Below are positions 52,701-64,000 of a stretch of DNA of 64,000 nt, piece by piece. Source of the DNA: Prunella strophiata (lineage: Eukaryota > Chordata > Aves > Passeriformes > Prunellidae). The notes under the pieces are model-generated. The model had not been told where the DNA came from, searched no databases, and saw only the letters and a list, made by a program, of their open reading frames with translations. Where the stretch lies: assembly GCA_036583965.1 (NCBI GenBank), contig JAZBQD010000030.1, forward strand, positions 107,668,662 to 107,732,661. Reading direction: 5' to 3'. Made by a program: the position numbers and the translations under genes. Every line of letters begins with the position of its first letter. Position 1 is the stretch's first letter.

Positions 52701-55700
52701 TCCTACCTGAACTGCTGGAAAAGCAGCTGCTGCAGATGGTGTCTGTGTGTGGCAGGCAGGAGATGGGGCTGTCTAAAACCAGGAATGCATGGGACTTCCA
52801 GTGCTCTGCAAGTGTAGAGATTCTCCTGGATCTCTGTAGCAACCCTCATGAATTATTTTCTAGAGCAGGTGAAAAAGGCATGTACTGCATCTGTACTCTA
52901 CAGTGGTTGAGGACAGCACCTAGACCTAATCCCATCCTTAAATAGGAACTTCCCTTGCTCATGTGTTTTCAGAGTGTAAAGAAATTCCTCTGCTGCTGAA
53001 GGATGGATTCACACTAAAGGATTCTGGCAATCAAATTTAGTATTGTTGTTGATGTCACCCAACATCAACAAAAATACATAGTTAAGTTCTTGGCATGAAT
53101 ACGCATCATAAAATGTTTAAAATGTTTCATAAGGGGAACAAAATTGGTGGTTGCACAAAATTACAAAGGCAGTCAAATTCCACTTAATTATGCTCCAGTG
53201 CATGAATTTGTGATGACAAATTTACATGTCCTTAATCTAGTGAGCATATGCTTTTCATTAGGCCAGGGACATAGAAGCAGTTGCTAAGATAAATAAATTC
53301 ACAGTATTTTAGCTGGTAGCTGATGGCCAGCACTGTAAAGTCACAGATTTCAACGACTTCAGTTCTGCCAATCTACTCACCTGATCAACCCCTGTAGTTT
53401 AAATACTTCTGTACAATGACATGGTCCAAGTACCCAAGCAATTGATATAAAAAAAAAGTCTGCTGCAACACCTGAGTGATCAATCAGAGCATTTGGAACA
53501 CTGGAGAGCTAAATGGGAGCTCCAACCACACCCTACAGCAGTTGATCAGTCAAAATCTTGACTGTGGTACAGCATCAGCTTGGAAAAAAAAAAAAAAAAC
53601 AAAAACAGCTCTCAACTATTTCTGTCATTTTTAGATTCTGCTGTAGAAAAAACAAAAAGGGAAAAAAAATACATAAGAACAGCTGTATAAATAATTTTAC
53701 ATTGCCCATCCCAACTTTTCTGCAGGCTGCAGAGCCAAGAGGCAGCCACATTCTGCTGCCAGTGCTACCCACAGCAGAGCTGCCAGCTCCAGAGCACCTC
53801 TGACTCCTTTGCAGACAGATGAGTCTGAGCCACCTCTGCCCCACTGGTGAATGTGGCAGCTCTCTCCTCTGGAAATCTCCAGGGAGTTGGCTCCTGGGCT
53901 GTGCTGGATTCCTTGGGAGCAGGGAGGCTCTGCTCCATGGCTGAATAGGGTCATGTTCCCCAGGGAAGCCTGCTGGCACCCAAATGGGAGCAGCTCTGGA
54001 TAACCTGACAGGAAAACAGGCTAGAAATAGGAAGTGCAATCAGCTGTCAGTCATGCAGAGAAGCAGATGGGGTGAGGAGGCTTAACTGGAAAAAGCACAA
54101 ACTAAGATAAGCTTTCTCTATATATGAAATGGTTTTGGTCTCTTTCCTGCATGTTTGCATGCACACACATGGTGTTATGTGGGTCTTTACAAATGAAACC
54201 TTGGGAGAAGCTTCCTCCCCCCATTAAAAACAGTACTTTTAATAAAAAGTGAAAATATTTTTAAGCTCTTTCCATATTTTAAAGGAGATTGGGGGGAAAA
54301 AAAAAAAAAAAAAGTATGCTCTATATTTTGTAAAAATTAGGATTTATAAACTCAGAAGATGAACAGGAATACATCCACCTTAAAAAAGATGTCCAGGAAA
54401 AAAATCTGCAGGAAAATTGTACCTGTACCACTATCATCCCACAGGTGATGCTGACCAGCTGTCTTTGCTGTGTGTTACTTCTGGCGAAAAACAAAATAAT
54501 CCATCAAAAATAAGCACAAGTGAATTAGGAAAATAAGCAGGACACAAATAGTACTGTAGGAGTGTAACAGCCCCAGTGCCAACCTGCAGCACAAGGGTCA
54601 CTTTAATTTCACCTCTGTTCCTGAAGTACCATGTTTTATCCAAGGGAAGGAAGAGTCAGCACTAAAGGGGAGACACAGGGAGTCAGAGGGGCTGACTCCT
54701 CACAGGACCTAAACAGCAGTGAAAAGCCTGACCTTTCTAGAAAGTGATTTCAGGGCAGTGCTCCCTCCAAGTCTGCCTCCCCAGCCATCCCAGGGCCGAG
54801 CTGGAGTCTCCTGTGCTCCTGGTGGGGGGACAGCTGCCAGACAAACCACTCCATCCCAGGAACATTGCTCTGGAAAGCAGCCTCTGACATGTCACAACTG
54901 GAGTCATGATCTTGTCATGAGACCAGCTTCCTGTCTGGGACAGACTGTCCAGACTGGAACAGCACAAACAACCACTCTGCAGTTTACTTCCTCCTCTGCT
55001 CCCTTTCCCCCCTTTTTTTGTTTTAGTTTGGTTTTATTTTTTAATTCTTTTTGGTTTTGTTTTGTCTCTTTGTTTGATTTTTTTTTTTCTATTAACCCAG
55101 AGGTCCCCAGGAATTCATCAGCACAGGAATCACCTTTATTTCTTCTTTCCACCCTGTGTTTGGCCACTTCCATGCCACAGATCTGATTCTTTAAAAATTC
55201 CACAGATTGTTGCAAGTGGTGAAACAAGTCCTACTTGCCATCATTTCCAGCACTGTGTAGGAGTAATTGGTTACTGTAGCCTAAATTAACTGTTTGGCAG
55301 AGAGGAAAATAATGTAAAAAGCGGAAGTCTTTAAATACTGACAAATTCCTTTACGAATTTCCCTGTAACATGCAGCTTAATCTTAGCTGGAAAATAAACA
55401 CATATGCATTCTTAACTCCATTTTTTTTTTTTCCTCCTCAAGCTCTTCCTCTCTGGTCTCTGTTAAAATTTGGCTTTGGCCATGTTTCTGTTTTTCAAAG
55501 CATTGTAGCCTCTGCACTCCAATACTTAAAAAGTCCTTTATAATCTGCACCTCTTGCCAGCACTGGAGTAGCACAAGTGGACAAGACTATTCTGATGGAA
55601 TTAAGTATTCCTACACAGGACATTATTCCTCAGGACATCCCTCACCCAGGAGAACACATGAATGAATTCTCCAGGGCTGACCTGTTCCTGCACAGCTCAG

Positions 55701-58700
55701 GTGATCTCTCTGCCACTCCCTGAACTAGGCTGAGCCTGCATTGACACCCTGGCAAAGATTTGGGATGGGATGGAGGAGGTTACTTTTATTTATTTATTTG
55801 AATGCCCTTGCAATTCAGATGGGGATGAAAATTTGGAAAAACAAAGATAATCAGAGTGAGACTTTAATCTCTTTCCTTAAAAATGAAGGTATGGGAAGCA
55901 CTGAAGGAAAACAGTGATGCAGGAAGGATATTCTGGCTCCCTCTCAGTTGCAGGGAGGATGTCCCAGCACCAGGGCTGGGGGAGAGGCCATGGGGAAGGA
56001 GGGAAGAAGCAGCCAGGGGCTGTCCCTCTCTCCAGCCCTCTGTAGGACACTGGGCACCTCTGGGCCAGTCCCTGCTGCTCTCCTCCCTTTGCTCCCTTCA
56101 CTCTTCAACTTTAGGATCAGTCTTTGAAATAGCTGAGGCTGTGTGGATTTTGTTGTTGCTCTCTGTGCCAAAGAAAGAAGCAAGATGCTTCTAAAATCAC
56201 AACTTAATAGCAGCTGCCTGACTCTGATCCTAACTCTGCCCAAAGGGACTGAAAGAAGATGGGAAAAGGGCAGGTTTTTTTCTTGGATTCTCACAAATAT
56301 CACCTCATGCTCACAGCTTTGTCTGGCTGACTAAATCTGTACTGCACCACAAAGAGCAGTGAGGATCTCCACGAGCCTCCCCCCCAGGGGATTCAGGGAA
56401 GCTTTGGGAGTTTAGGCAAAAGCCTGTAATTAAGACAGAGCCTGCCAAGTTTATAAACAGCATTTTACAGCACATTTGCCTGTAATGGATCTGGGTTTGG
56501 AGACACAGGAGGGCACTGCCAGTCCTACATTTCTTATGGAATGCAAAGCAGAACCCCTTGTTTTATTTTTCTTTTTACAGCTGTATGAGCCATGGCACCT
56601 TCTGCACTGCACTCAGGGAATCTCATGTCTCCCTCCCAAATCCCTTTGGCCATGAGGAAGAAGAAACTTCATTTCTGAGGAACACTGCAGCTCACTGAGG
56701 TCCCCAGTCCCCCAGGGAGAAGGGAAGAGCTGCAGCAGTGCATGACCCCTGGCAATGCTCCCTACAAACACCCTGCACAGTGTGGGGCTGTGCAGTGCTG
56801 TGTGCTGTGAAAGGAAAGAGGACTCTGGGGAAATACTCTGGTCAGGGTCACCTCTGGGACCTTCTGCTGATGTCTGCAGTCCTAAAAGTTCAAAGGATGG
56901 AAGAGAGCTGCTGTGCTCCACCAAACTGGCCCAAAAACTTCCATCTGCCCACAAGCCAAGTAAATCTGCACAACAAAACCCACATGGCTGATGGGTCACC
57001 TCAGGCCTCAGCAAACTCTATCTGCAGTCACTACCCACCTTAAATGCCACTGGAGTTTGAAATCAATGAAACAACCTGGAATAATCCTCTTCCAGGATGC
57101 TCAGGATGTGCTATTTGCATGCTGCAAACAACAGTGTGTTTGAATAAAAGGTTGATTCCTTCAACATTATCCCTGAAAATCTTCATAAATCTTTCCCTGT
57201 TTGAGCAGCTGACTCGGGTAAGAGCTGCACACGGATGGTACCACGCTGTGCCAAGCTGTGCAGCAAGCAAGAGGCAGGAGGTGTGTAGGCAAACTCTGGG
57301 TTTTTTTAAGGCACCCATCTGCAACAAAACAAAGCAGAAAAACAAATGCAAAAGTGTGTCAAAAAAAGCAACTTACAAACCTGATTCCACAGCTACCAAG
57401 CGTGTTTTCAAATCTGAAATGAATTCAAGTTGACTGTGACCAACTATGGATGGAGCTGGGCACCTAGAGCATAGAAAATAATTAATTTATTTCTAAAGAT
57501 TGCCCTGGTCCCTGTCTGTGAGATACCATGAAAGGAAAGGCACTACCCAGCTCAACAGTTGCTCCCAAGGTAAATTCCAGCCCACAGAAATCATAAGGAA
57601 TTTATTGTTTCCAAGCATCCAGAGCTACCCTGAGTGTGCATATTAGGCCTGTGCATTCATCATGGAGCTTTGTGACAGGGAGGAACTGTGCCTACACTGC
57701 AAAGTGAGAGGGACAGGGCCCAGTGTGGGCCCTTGGGACAAACATCCCTGACTGACTCACACCCAAACACTTCCACACCCACCCTGAGCCATCTCAGCTT
57801 GCAGAGATCTCACTGGAGCAGTCCCACATGGAGCCAGGGACCTTGCTGTCCTGCAGCTTCTGCACAGCCAGCCTGAATCCCCTGCCTGGCCCACTTTATC
57901 TAGGAGAGGAAAACAAACCCAAACAGAGACCACCCTTTGGGGACTCCTGCCAAGCAGAAAACTCAGCAGTGGGACCACTGCAGGGCCAAGAGTCACCTGG
58001 CAGAAGCCAAGGTCTGAGTTTGGGCTCCCAGCTGACTCCAGCCTGGCTGCTGGAGCTCTGTGATGGTGGAGAACACAAGGGCTGCTTCTCCACAGCAGCA
58101 GCTGCTGGGCTGGGGCTGCTGGGAGAGCCACTCAGCAGCTTTTGGTGTGGTGTCCTGGCGCCTTAATCGAGAGCTGAACTGGAAAACTTGAACTCTGAGT
58201 GCAGAGCAGGGTGGAAAGGGTAGAGCTGGGTTCAAACATGGGTTAGGTCTCAGCTTGGAGCTGGCAGCTCTCCTCTGGGCACTGAGGTGACAGCCAAGCA
58301 GGACTGAGCTAGGCTTAAGCAGCTGCTTCAGTGTGGGGGGAGGATGTCTCAGTAGTATTTGGAGTTACACTTCAGTTCTCACACAGTACTGTTGTCAAAA
58401 TAGCTATTTTCACATAGCTAAATCCCTAGGTATCAGCCAGCTTTACAGGCTGTCCAAGTAGTTAAAGCACACATCCAATTTTCCGTTTTTTTTTCTTCAA
58501 GATCATTGATGGCACATGTACACAAACACCTCTTTTCTTTGCCTTGTCCTTGTCTTCCTTTTGATGGGAGGACAGAGCACAGATGTAAGTAAACAAGATG
58601 TATCTGTCCTGCTAGCTGATGTTTACACAGATCAGCAAGGCAAAGTGTTATTCCACAGCACCAGTGTGTGATAATCCCAGTGTCAGGTTGAGGAGTAGCT

Positions 58701-58789
58701 TCTGTGGGGGCACAGGCACTGTGAACAATGTGGTGTGGAACAGCTGGGTGTGGAAACCATGACAAGTTCCTACAACATCTCAGCACTTC
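49731..58789. other. Non-coding stretch downstream of ATP6AP2
   Basis: No gene supported. Contains small A- or T-rich tracts (52.18, 53.58, 54.30, 55.01-55.09 kb) and a 10-bp perfect inverted repeat with a 6-base loop at 53046-53071 (TTGTTGATGT / ACATCAACAA). Frames up to 155 residues at 53.6, 54.7 and 57.8 kb are low-complexity or GC-rich chance frames. Confidence 0.55.
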
Positions 58790-59420
58790 ACAAGCAGAGG
58801 CCTCGTAGGTACAAGGGGGACAGGAGTGGCTGGAGGCAGCCCTGCAGAAAGGGACTGGGGGCAGTCAGTGCTGCTCCAGCAGCCAGGAGTGCAGAGCCCA
58901 TCCCGGGGTGCTCCAGAATGGCACAGTGAGGTGCCAGCAGTGATTATCCCACTCCACTCTGTCCTGGCCTCTCTGTTTAACAAGGATGTTGAAATCCTTG
59001 AGTGTGTCCAGAGGAGGGCAACAAAGCTGGTGGAAAGGCTGGAAGGAATGTCCTGTGAGGAGTGGTTGAGGACCCTGGGCGTGTCTCCTTTGCAGAAGAG
59101 GAGCCTGAGGGGCGACCTCATTGCTCCCTGCAGCTTCCTGAGGAGGGGAAATGGAGAGGGAGGTGCTGAGCTCTTCTCCCTGGGATCAGGGACAGGATGA
59201 GTGGGAATGGTTCAAACCTGCACTGTCAGGAGACATTTAGACTGAACATCTGGAAGCATTTCTTTACTGAGAGGATGGTCAAATGCTGGGACAGGCTTCC
59301 TGCAGAGGTGGCCCCAAGCCTGCCAGTGTTTAAGAGGATTATGCCCTTAACAACGTGATTTAAATTTTGGTCAGGCAGTGGGACTAAAACATCCTTGTAG
59401 GTCCTCTCCAACTGAAATAG
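58790..59420 (+). mobile_element. CR1 LINE 3' fragment, plus orientation
   Basis: About 630 bp with conserved CR1 blocks: AGGAGGGCAACAAAGCTGGT, GGAGTGGTTGAGGACCCTGG, GGCGACCTCATTGCTCCCTG, GACTGAACATCTGGAAGCAT and a final TAGGTCCTCTCCAACTGAAA. The 59-kb open frames are remnants of its ORF2 end and 3' UTR. Its tail runs directly into the pentanucleotide array. Confidence 0.92.
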
Positions 59421-59594
59421 TCCTGTCCTATCCTATCCTATCCTGTCCTGTCCTGTCCTGTCCTGTCCTGTCCTGTCCTGTCCTGTCCTGTCCTGTCCTA
59501 TCCTATCCTATCCTATCCTATCCTATCCTATCCTATCCTATCCTATCCTATCCTATCCTATCCTATCCTATCCTATCCTATCCTACCCTATCCT
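59421..59594 (+). repeat. TCCTG/TCCTA pentanucleotide microsatellite at a CR1 tail
   Basis: 33 perfect pentamers (59421-59585): one TCCTG, three TCCTA, eleven TCCTG, eighteen TCCTA, then a decayed end. It starts exactly at the CR1 3' terminus, where CR1 normally carries a few short terminal repeats, so it probably grew from that tail. Confidence 0.95.
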
Positions 59595-60269
59595 CTGTAA
59601 CCTCGAGAAGCAAGGTGGGAGCTCACATGCAGAGCAGCACCAGAGGCACCACCACAGCTCCCAGCCCTGTGCCAGGCTGGCTCTGTCCCTGCTTTTTGGG
59701 ACATTGCAGAGATCTATGCTGAAAACACAGTGAGGCCCAGCCCGGCCTGCAGCCCCCCAGCCACCCCCTCCCTCCTTCTGCTGCAAAATCAGCTCCAAAG
59801 GACAGGAGTGCTTTTCTCTGTATCCTTTAAATGCTGCTTGGCCAGCTTGCCAGCTGCTTTCAGCAGTGTACTCATCACAGAAGCCTCAAAAATGCAGATG
59901 CAGGAAGGAGCGTCGTGCTGCCGAGGCAGGGCCAGAGCGCCCTGGGCAGGCTGCTGGGAGCTGGGGGGTCCCGGGGGCTGCAGGGGACAGATGGGGCTCC
60001 CTGCCCACACACACCAGGTCATGACAATGTGGGGATTTGAGTGCTTCAGGGCCACGGGCAGGTTTCCCGAGGGTGGGTAGGGACTCCTCGTCTGTTTCTG
60101 ATCAGCTGCCGTGACCCTGAGGGGGGTTACACATCCATGAGGGAGGCACATCCCCGGCTGGGGCACAGGACAGGGAGGCGACCCCTTCTTGCCTGAACCC
60201 CCTGAGCCCGGGGAGCTGCTCGCCCTAACACAGGGCAGGGATGTCAGCACCCCCTTTCCCACCCTGGAG

Positions 60270-61030
60270 CATCACACCCCCATTTTTGCAATTTCTGACA
60301 AGCTCCCCCTTCAGCCGCTGCCCTGCATGAGTGCAGGTGCGGGTGACACCGATAGCTGGAGCCTCAGCCATGGCCTCCCAAAGGCCCGTGTGGAGCCGGG
60401 GCATCGCAGGAGGAGTGAAACCACTCCACGGCAAGGTTGAGCACGGTGCTGTCCCCGCTGTGGGAGCCCTGTCCCGCGTGGCAGGGACGCGTTTTCCCGC
60501 AGCACTGGCTGTGAGCAGGAGCTCTGCAGCAGCCCCGCTCCAGGGGCTCTGCCTCCAGCGCCTCCGGAGGCCGCTCCGGGCTCCTTTTCGGAGCAGGGAT
60601 TGAAGCTGCGCAGGCCGCAGCTGCCGCATCCGTGCTGCTCTGCACAGCACCCAGCCCTTCCCCGCCCGGCATCCCTTATCTCCCGCAGCAGAGGCAGCAC
60701 GCTTCCTGCCGGAGCCTCCACGCGGAGCCATTTCCCAAAGCATGAATTCCTGCTCGGGAGGAACGTGAGGAGCTGGGAGTACGCGGGCGCAGTGCGGGGC
60801 AGCTCTGCAGCTGCTTCCCGGGCGGGACATGCTCCCGGAGCCAAAGCTCAGCTTAAAAACACTCCCCAAAATAATGATCCACCCGCTGAGCAGCAAACCC
60901 CCGGCGGCTGCTGGAGCACCTCCGGAAAAGAGTCGCACGTTTGAAGTCAGCATGATTTAATCTAAATGTGAAAGTCTCAATTACATCGCTGTTATGGGGT
61001 TACACAGAGTCACGGCTCGGTAATTACAAC
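60270..61030. promoter_or_regulatory. Orphan CpG island 11 kb downstream of ATP6AP2
   Basis: Dense CpGs over about 750 bp (CCCGCGTGGCAGGGACGCG, CTCCGGAGGCCGCTCCGG, CCCCGCCCGGC, TACGCGGGCGCAG, TCCCGGGCGGGAC), tapering into a TAAT-rich tail near 61020-61080. Long open frames on both strands (up to 242 residues, minus) are alanine/arginine/proline-rich and do not resemble a protein I know. Likely a promoter or regulatory island. Which transcript it serves cannot be told here. Confidence 0.6.
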
Positions 61031-61830
61031 CTCGATGCTACATATGGTTAATACATTTCAATTACACGTTAATTTATTGAAATATATTCTTACCTTAAAA
61101 ACCTCTGAAATTCTGTGGTAGATGGAAAATTTGGGCCAGGGGAACAACTATAACCACTTGAGCTGAAAGGGCCAGTGTAGCACAACTTCTGAAGTGACAC
61201 CTTTGACAGACTAATCAAAGATCTGATTAAAATGACCCAAATACTCTCCTAGTAGTCTATTTTTCATACAGAAGATTTTGCTTTAAAATGTCTGTGAACC
61301 AGAGTAACTTCCAACTGACAGATGAAGCTGAGCACATGCCTAAAGACAAACTGCAGCTCGTAAAGAAAAACAGCTTCTGGTTTTATGGAGCTTTATTTTG
61401 TCTCAGCACTTTATCATCAGAGCTTGTTTCCCTGCAGCCTTTGTAAACTCAGTTAAAAAAAAAAAAAACATCTGCAAAGGTGACCTGCAGAACACTCAAA
61501 CGTGGAAAGAAACAAAGAATTAAAACTTAATTTCAACCCAAAACCCCCCAGAATCTCACCTTGATTCTGCTCCTTGTATGGGTATTTGCAGGGCTCAAAA
61601 AAGTCTCTTCCCTATTTTCTGTCTTGAGGAAACCTTTAACAGGATCAGTATTTGTTATCTGGAAAGCCACAAAATCTATGGCTGCCACTGGGAATGGCTT
61701 TTTGGACACGTAAAATGTGTTTCTATCTGACACTGGCTAACATTTCTAAGCCAGAGCTGTGGATCAGCTCAGAACAACTATTTTTCCTCTCTATAATTCC
61801 ATCATTCAGTCACTCATCCTTGTCCCACAG

Positions 61831-61900
61831 GTGGGTTGATCAGGAACCTCTAGAAATACTGAAGGACGTGGAGTCACTGCAGCGCTTTCAGTGAAATAAA
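61831..61900 (+). other. Possible short terminal exon with polyadenylation signal
   Basis: A good acceptor (CATCCTTGTCCCACAG ending 61830) is followed by an open frame WVDQEPLEILKDVESLQRFQ and a TGA at 61892-61894, with an overlapping AATAAA at 61895-61900. It lies about 1 kb downstream of the orphan CpG island on the same strand. No homology is recognised, and it could be chance. Confidence 0.2.
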
Positions 61901-63539
61901 TGGACAAAGAAATCCACCACAAGGAAGAAATCTACAAATAGTCCCAATGCAGCAGGTGGTCACATCATCTGGCTGCCAGAAAAAAGGGACTGAACACATG
62001 GAAAATGAAACTTAGAACTGAAGTTGTAAATACACATGAAAAAACAAAACTTAAAACTACAATTGTAAATACAGTCATTACTTTGAAAGGAACAAGTGTC
62101 TGCTGAGTGGGAAATGCTTCCTTTTACTAGTAGTGCTTACCTTAAGAATTTAATTTTTTAGGATAAATGTTTAAAATGTGGTGTATGTTATGAGTGCTGT
62201 GTATAATATAAAACAAAATTCAACCTTCCCATCACCTGGGATTTGGAGTGTCAGTCCATAACCATCTGTCAGTAGTTACATGTTTTGTTTTCTCTGCCCT
62301 GTGGGGAGGCCTTTCCTCTGCCTTTTATTTCCAAGCACTGAAGCTCTGCTGCCACCACTCTCGACATCCCCTGCCCCTTCCCCAGGGCAGCAGGTACTGC
62401 TCACATGTCAGGAAGCTGATTTTAGGCATGGGAATGCTCCCACCTCAAATCCAGACCAGTGACCAGCACAACAGCCAGTGTTTTTCAGACATCATTGTGA
62501 CACCTCTCAATTTTAAAACATCAGTTAAGCTGTAAAAAGGCAGAAATATGGGCTCTTTCCAACTGAGCAGCAGCAGCATTTAAAAACTGCAGGTTTTCAC
62601 TCCAGGGGATGGGTTTTGTTGTTCAGAAGCAGAAGCTGTATAACCATCTGTTAGATACACACGGGTGAGAGCAGCAGTGACACAGAACCCACTCTCACAC
62701 CACAGGTCCAAGGCTGAAACCTGAGGTGGGCACCAAGCAAAAAGTGATTCATAGCAGCAAGAGATTTAGAGAAAGAAGTACTGTGGCAGTCATAGGGGCA
62801 ATGGGCAGCCTTGAAAACAGCAAGGCAGGCTGGAAGACATTCACTAAAAGATATTTAAAATTAGTTTAAAGCATCCTTCAGCTGAGCAGGGAGCTGCCAG
62901 AGCTCTGCAAAGGCAGGGAGGCAGCACAGTTGAAAGTCACTGTTGTAAGAAGTCAGGAAACCAACTCAGTAAGAATTTGAGAATACTGATCCAGGAGGAC
63001 AAATGGTTAAATGACAGAGTAACTCCTAAGGATGGACATTTTATTCAATGACAAGAGCCTTCAGTCATTACTGACAAACTTATCTACAAATATCCAACTC
63101 AGGAAGTTAAGTGTGAGGTTGTTTCTTTTTTTGATCAGCCTCTCCAATTTTGTGGTATGCAGGTCCAGCTTCTACCTCACCTGCCTCTACAGTAAGACAA
63201 GAGTCTGTTATTACAGACTCCATGACAGATGACAAAAGGTTCTTCCACTAAGCTTTGCTTTTGGACAGAAGAGATGTAGTTCCTGGTATAAGAAATGAAG
63301 CACCATTTTAAGTAGTTACTGGTTATTTTTACAACCAGGAAAATGAACAAACTCTGTTCTACTCTGACTTGAAACAAATGGAACCCAGATAAATAAATAA
63401 AGATTTGTTTGGGTTTTTAAGTTAGCAGCACGTGTGTGTATATGTGTGTGTGTATAACCAAGATCACATACAGAGATAGTGCAGCAAGTGTGAACATAAG
63501 AGATCTCATCAGTGGTCACAGGAGAGAGGAATAGAGTTT
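61901..63539. other. Non-coding stretch near the right edge
   Basis: AT-rich with no recognisable exon or transposon. Ends in the TG/TA microsatellite before the putative neighbour 3' UTR. Confidence 0.5.
63429..63456 (+). repeat. TG/TA dinucleotide microsatellite
   Basis: Alternating GTGTGTGTATATGTGTGTGTGTATA. A short (TA)n also lies at 7660-7674, a (GGGAT)n of four copies at 21877-21896 and a (GAG)n at 12436-12456. Confidence 0.8.
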
Positions 63540-64000
63540 AAGATGATACAACATCCAGTTTAAGATTTTTTAATCCAGTTTATTAAATATTGCTTTTTGG
63601 GGACATGTTTACAACAAGCCCAAATAAATTGTTTAAGGATTCAAAGCAGTCATATTAAAATACAGCTTCAATATAAAGTTTGTCACAGTTTTACAGTATT
63701 CAAAAAATGACAGACCTGCCTTAAAAAAAGACTATTACACCAAAACATAAGAAAAACAGAAAAACAAACAAGTTTGGCATTTTCATAATCTTTATAGTAT
63801 AAAACAGAATATTAAATCTATTACCAGCAAGCTGATACTTCAATCTATTACCTAGTCTGAAGTGTCTCCCATTAAAACACACTATACAACAGCACTATAC
63901 AAAAGTCGTGGTGATACTCATGTGATGAAAGTGCATCCCTGAAAGTTTGCCAGTTTATAGTTAGCTCTTAGAAAAAAAGGTAAAATTAAAACGTCCTCTT
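63540..64000 (-). other. Possible 3' UTR of a minus-strand neighbour entering the window
   Basis: AT-rich non-coding sequence with a minus-strand AATAAA (plus-strand TTTATT at 63579-63584) near the left edge. In mammals the gene facing ATP6AP2 tail-to-tail is CXorf38, followed by MED14, both convergent (established synteny). The assignment is inference from gene order only; no coding exon is visible. Confidence 0.25.

Noticed and set aside
53575..55227. Frames of 107-155 residues at 53.6-55.2 kb
   Set aside because: They run through poly-A, poly-T and Phe- or Lys-rich low-complexity sequence and have no exon-like context.
60225..60953. 242-residue minus-strand open frame (and a 177-residue overlapping one) in the downstream CpG island
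   Set aside because: Alanine/arginine/glycine/proline-rich in several frames at once, as expected when GC-rich DNA lacks stop codons. No recognisable domain, and both strands are equally open.

Overview
The window looks like a piece of a bird chromosome, possibly a songbird. It has a multi-exon gene with GT-AG introns, a CpG-island promoter, several truncated CR1 LINE copies (the main avian retroposon) in both orientations, a few very old MIR-like SINE relics, and A/C-rich low-complexity tracts. The only gene I can support is ATP6AP2 on the plus strand. It encodes V-ATPase accessory protein 2, also called the (pro)renin receptor. The call rests on reading its nine exons directly and comparing them with the known vertebrate protein.

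Layout. Positions 1-34.7 kb are non-coding DNA with MIR-like relics, one short CR1 end, two local direct duplications, a possible LTR-like segment near 29.2-29.6 kb and an orphan CpG-rich block at about 29.97-30.32 kb. A minus-oriented CR1 (34.7-35.2 kb) lies just before the ATP6AP2 CpG island (35.4-36.2 kb). That promoter has four inverted CCAAT boxes, several GC boxes, no TATA box, and a YY1-type motif over the start codon. ATP6AP2 runs from the ATG at 35,949 to the TGA at 48,849, with a 3' UTR ending just after an AATAAA at 49,703. Downstream are mostly featureless DNA (49.7-58.8 kb), a CR1 whose 3' end runs into a 33-copy TCCTG/TCCTA microsatellite (58.8-59.6 kb), a second orphan CpG island (about 60.27-61.03 kb), and AT-rich sequence. 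The right edge may be the 3' UTR of a minus-strand neighbour.

Two things stand out inside ATP6AP2. First, the 3' end of exon 2 with its splice donor is carried into intron 2 as a 358-bp tandem array: six further donors at exact 358-bp spacing. Each unit fuses the exon 2/intron 2 junction to an inverted copy of sequence found once, about 0.5 kb beyond the array. This looks like a template-switch rearrangement followed by tandem expansion. Each copy also has a plausible acceptor, so each could act as a 95-nt poison exon. Second, exon 3 is 122 nt and carries a one-base frameshift relative to the conserved protein, while every other exon is intact. A consensus error is the simplest explanation, but a real lesion is possible.

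Apart from ATP6AP2, the long open frames in the window look like chance frames in GC-rich or repetitive DNA. I found no tRNA, rRNA, CRISPR array or bacterial-type operon.
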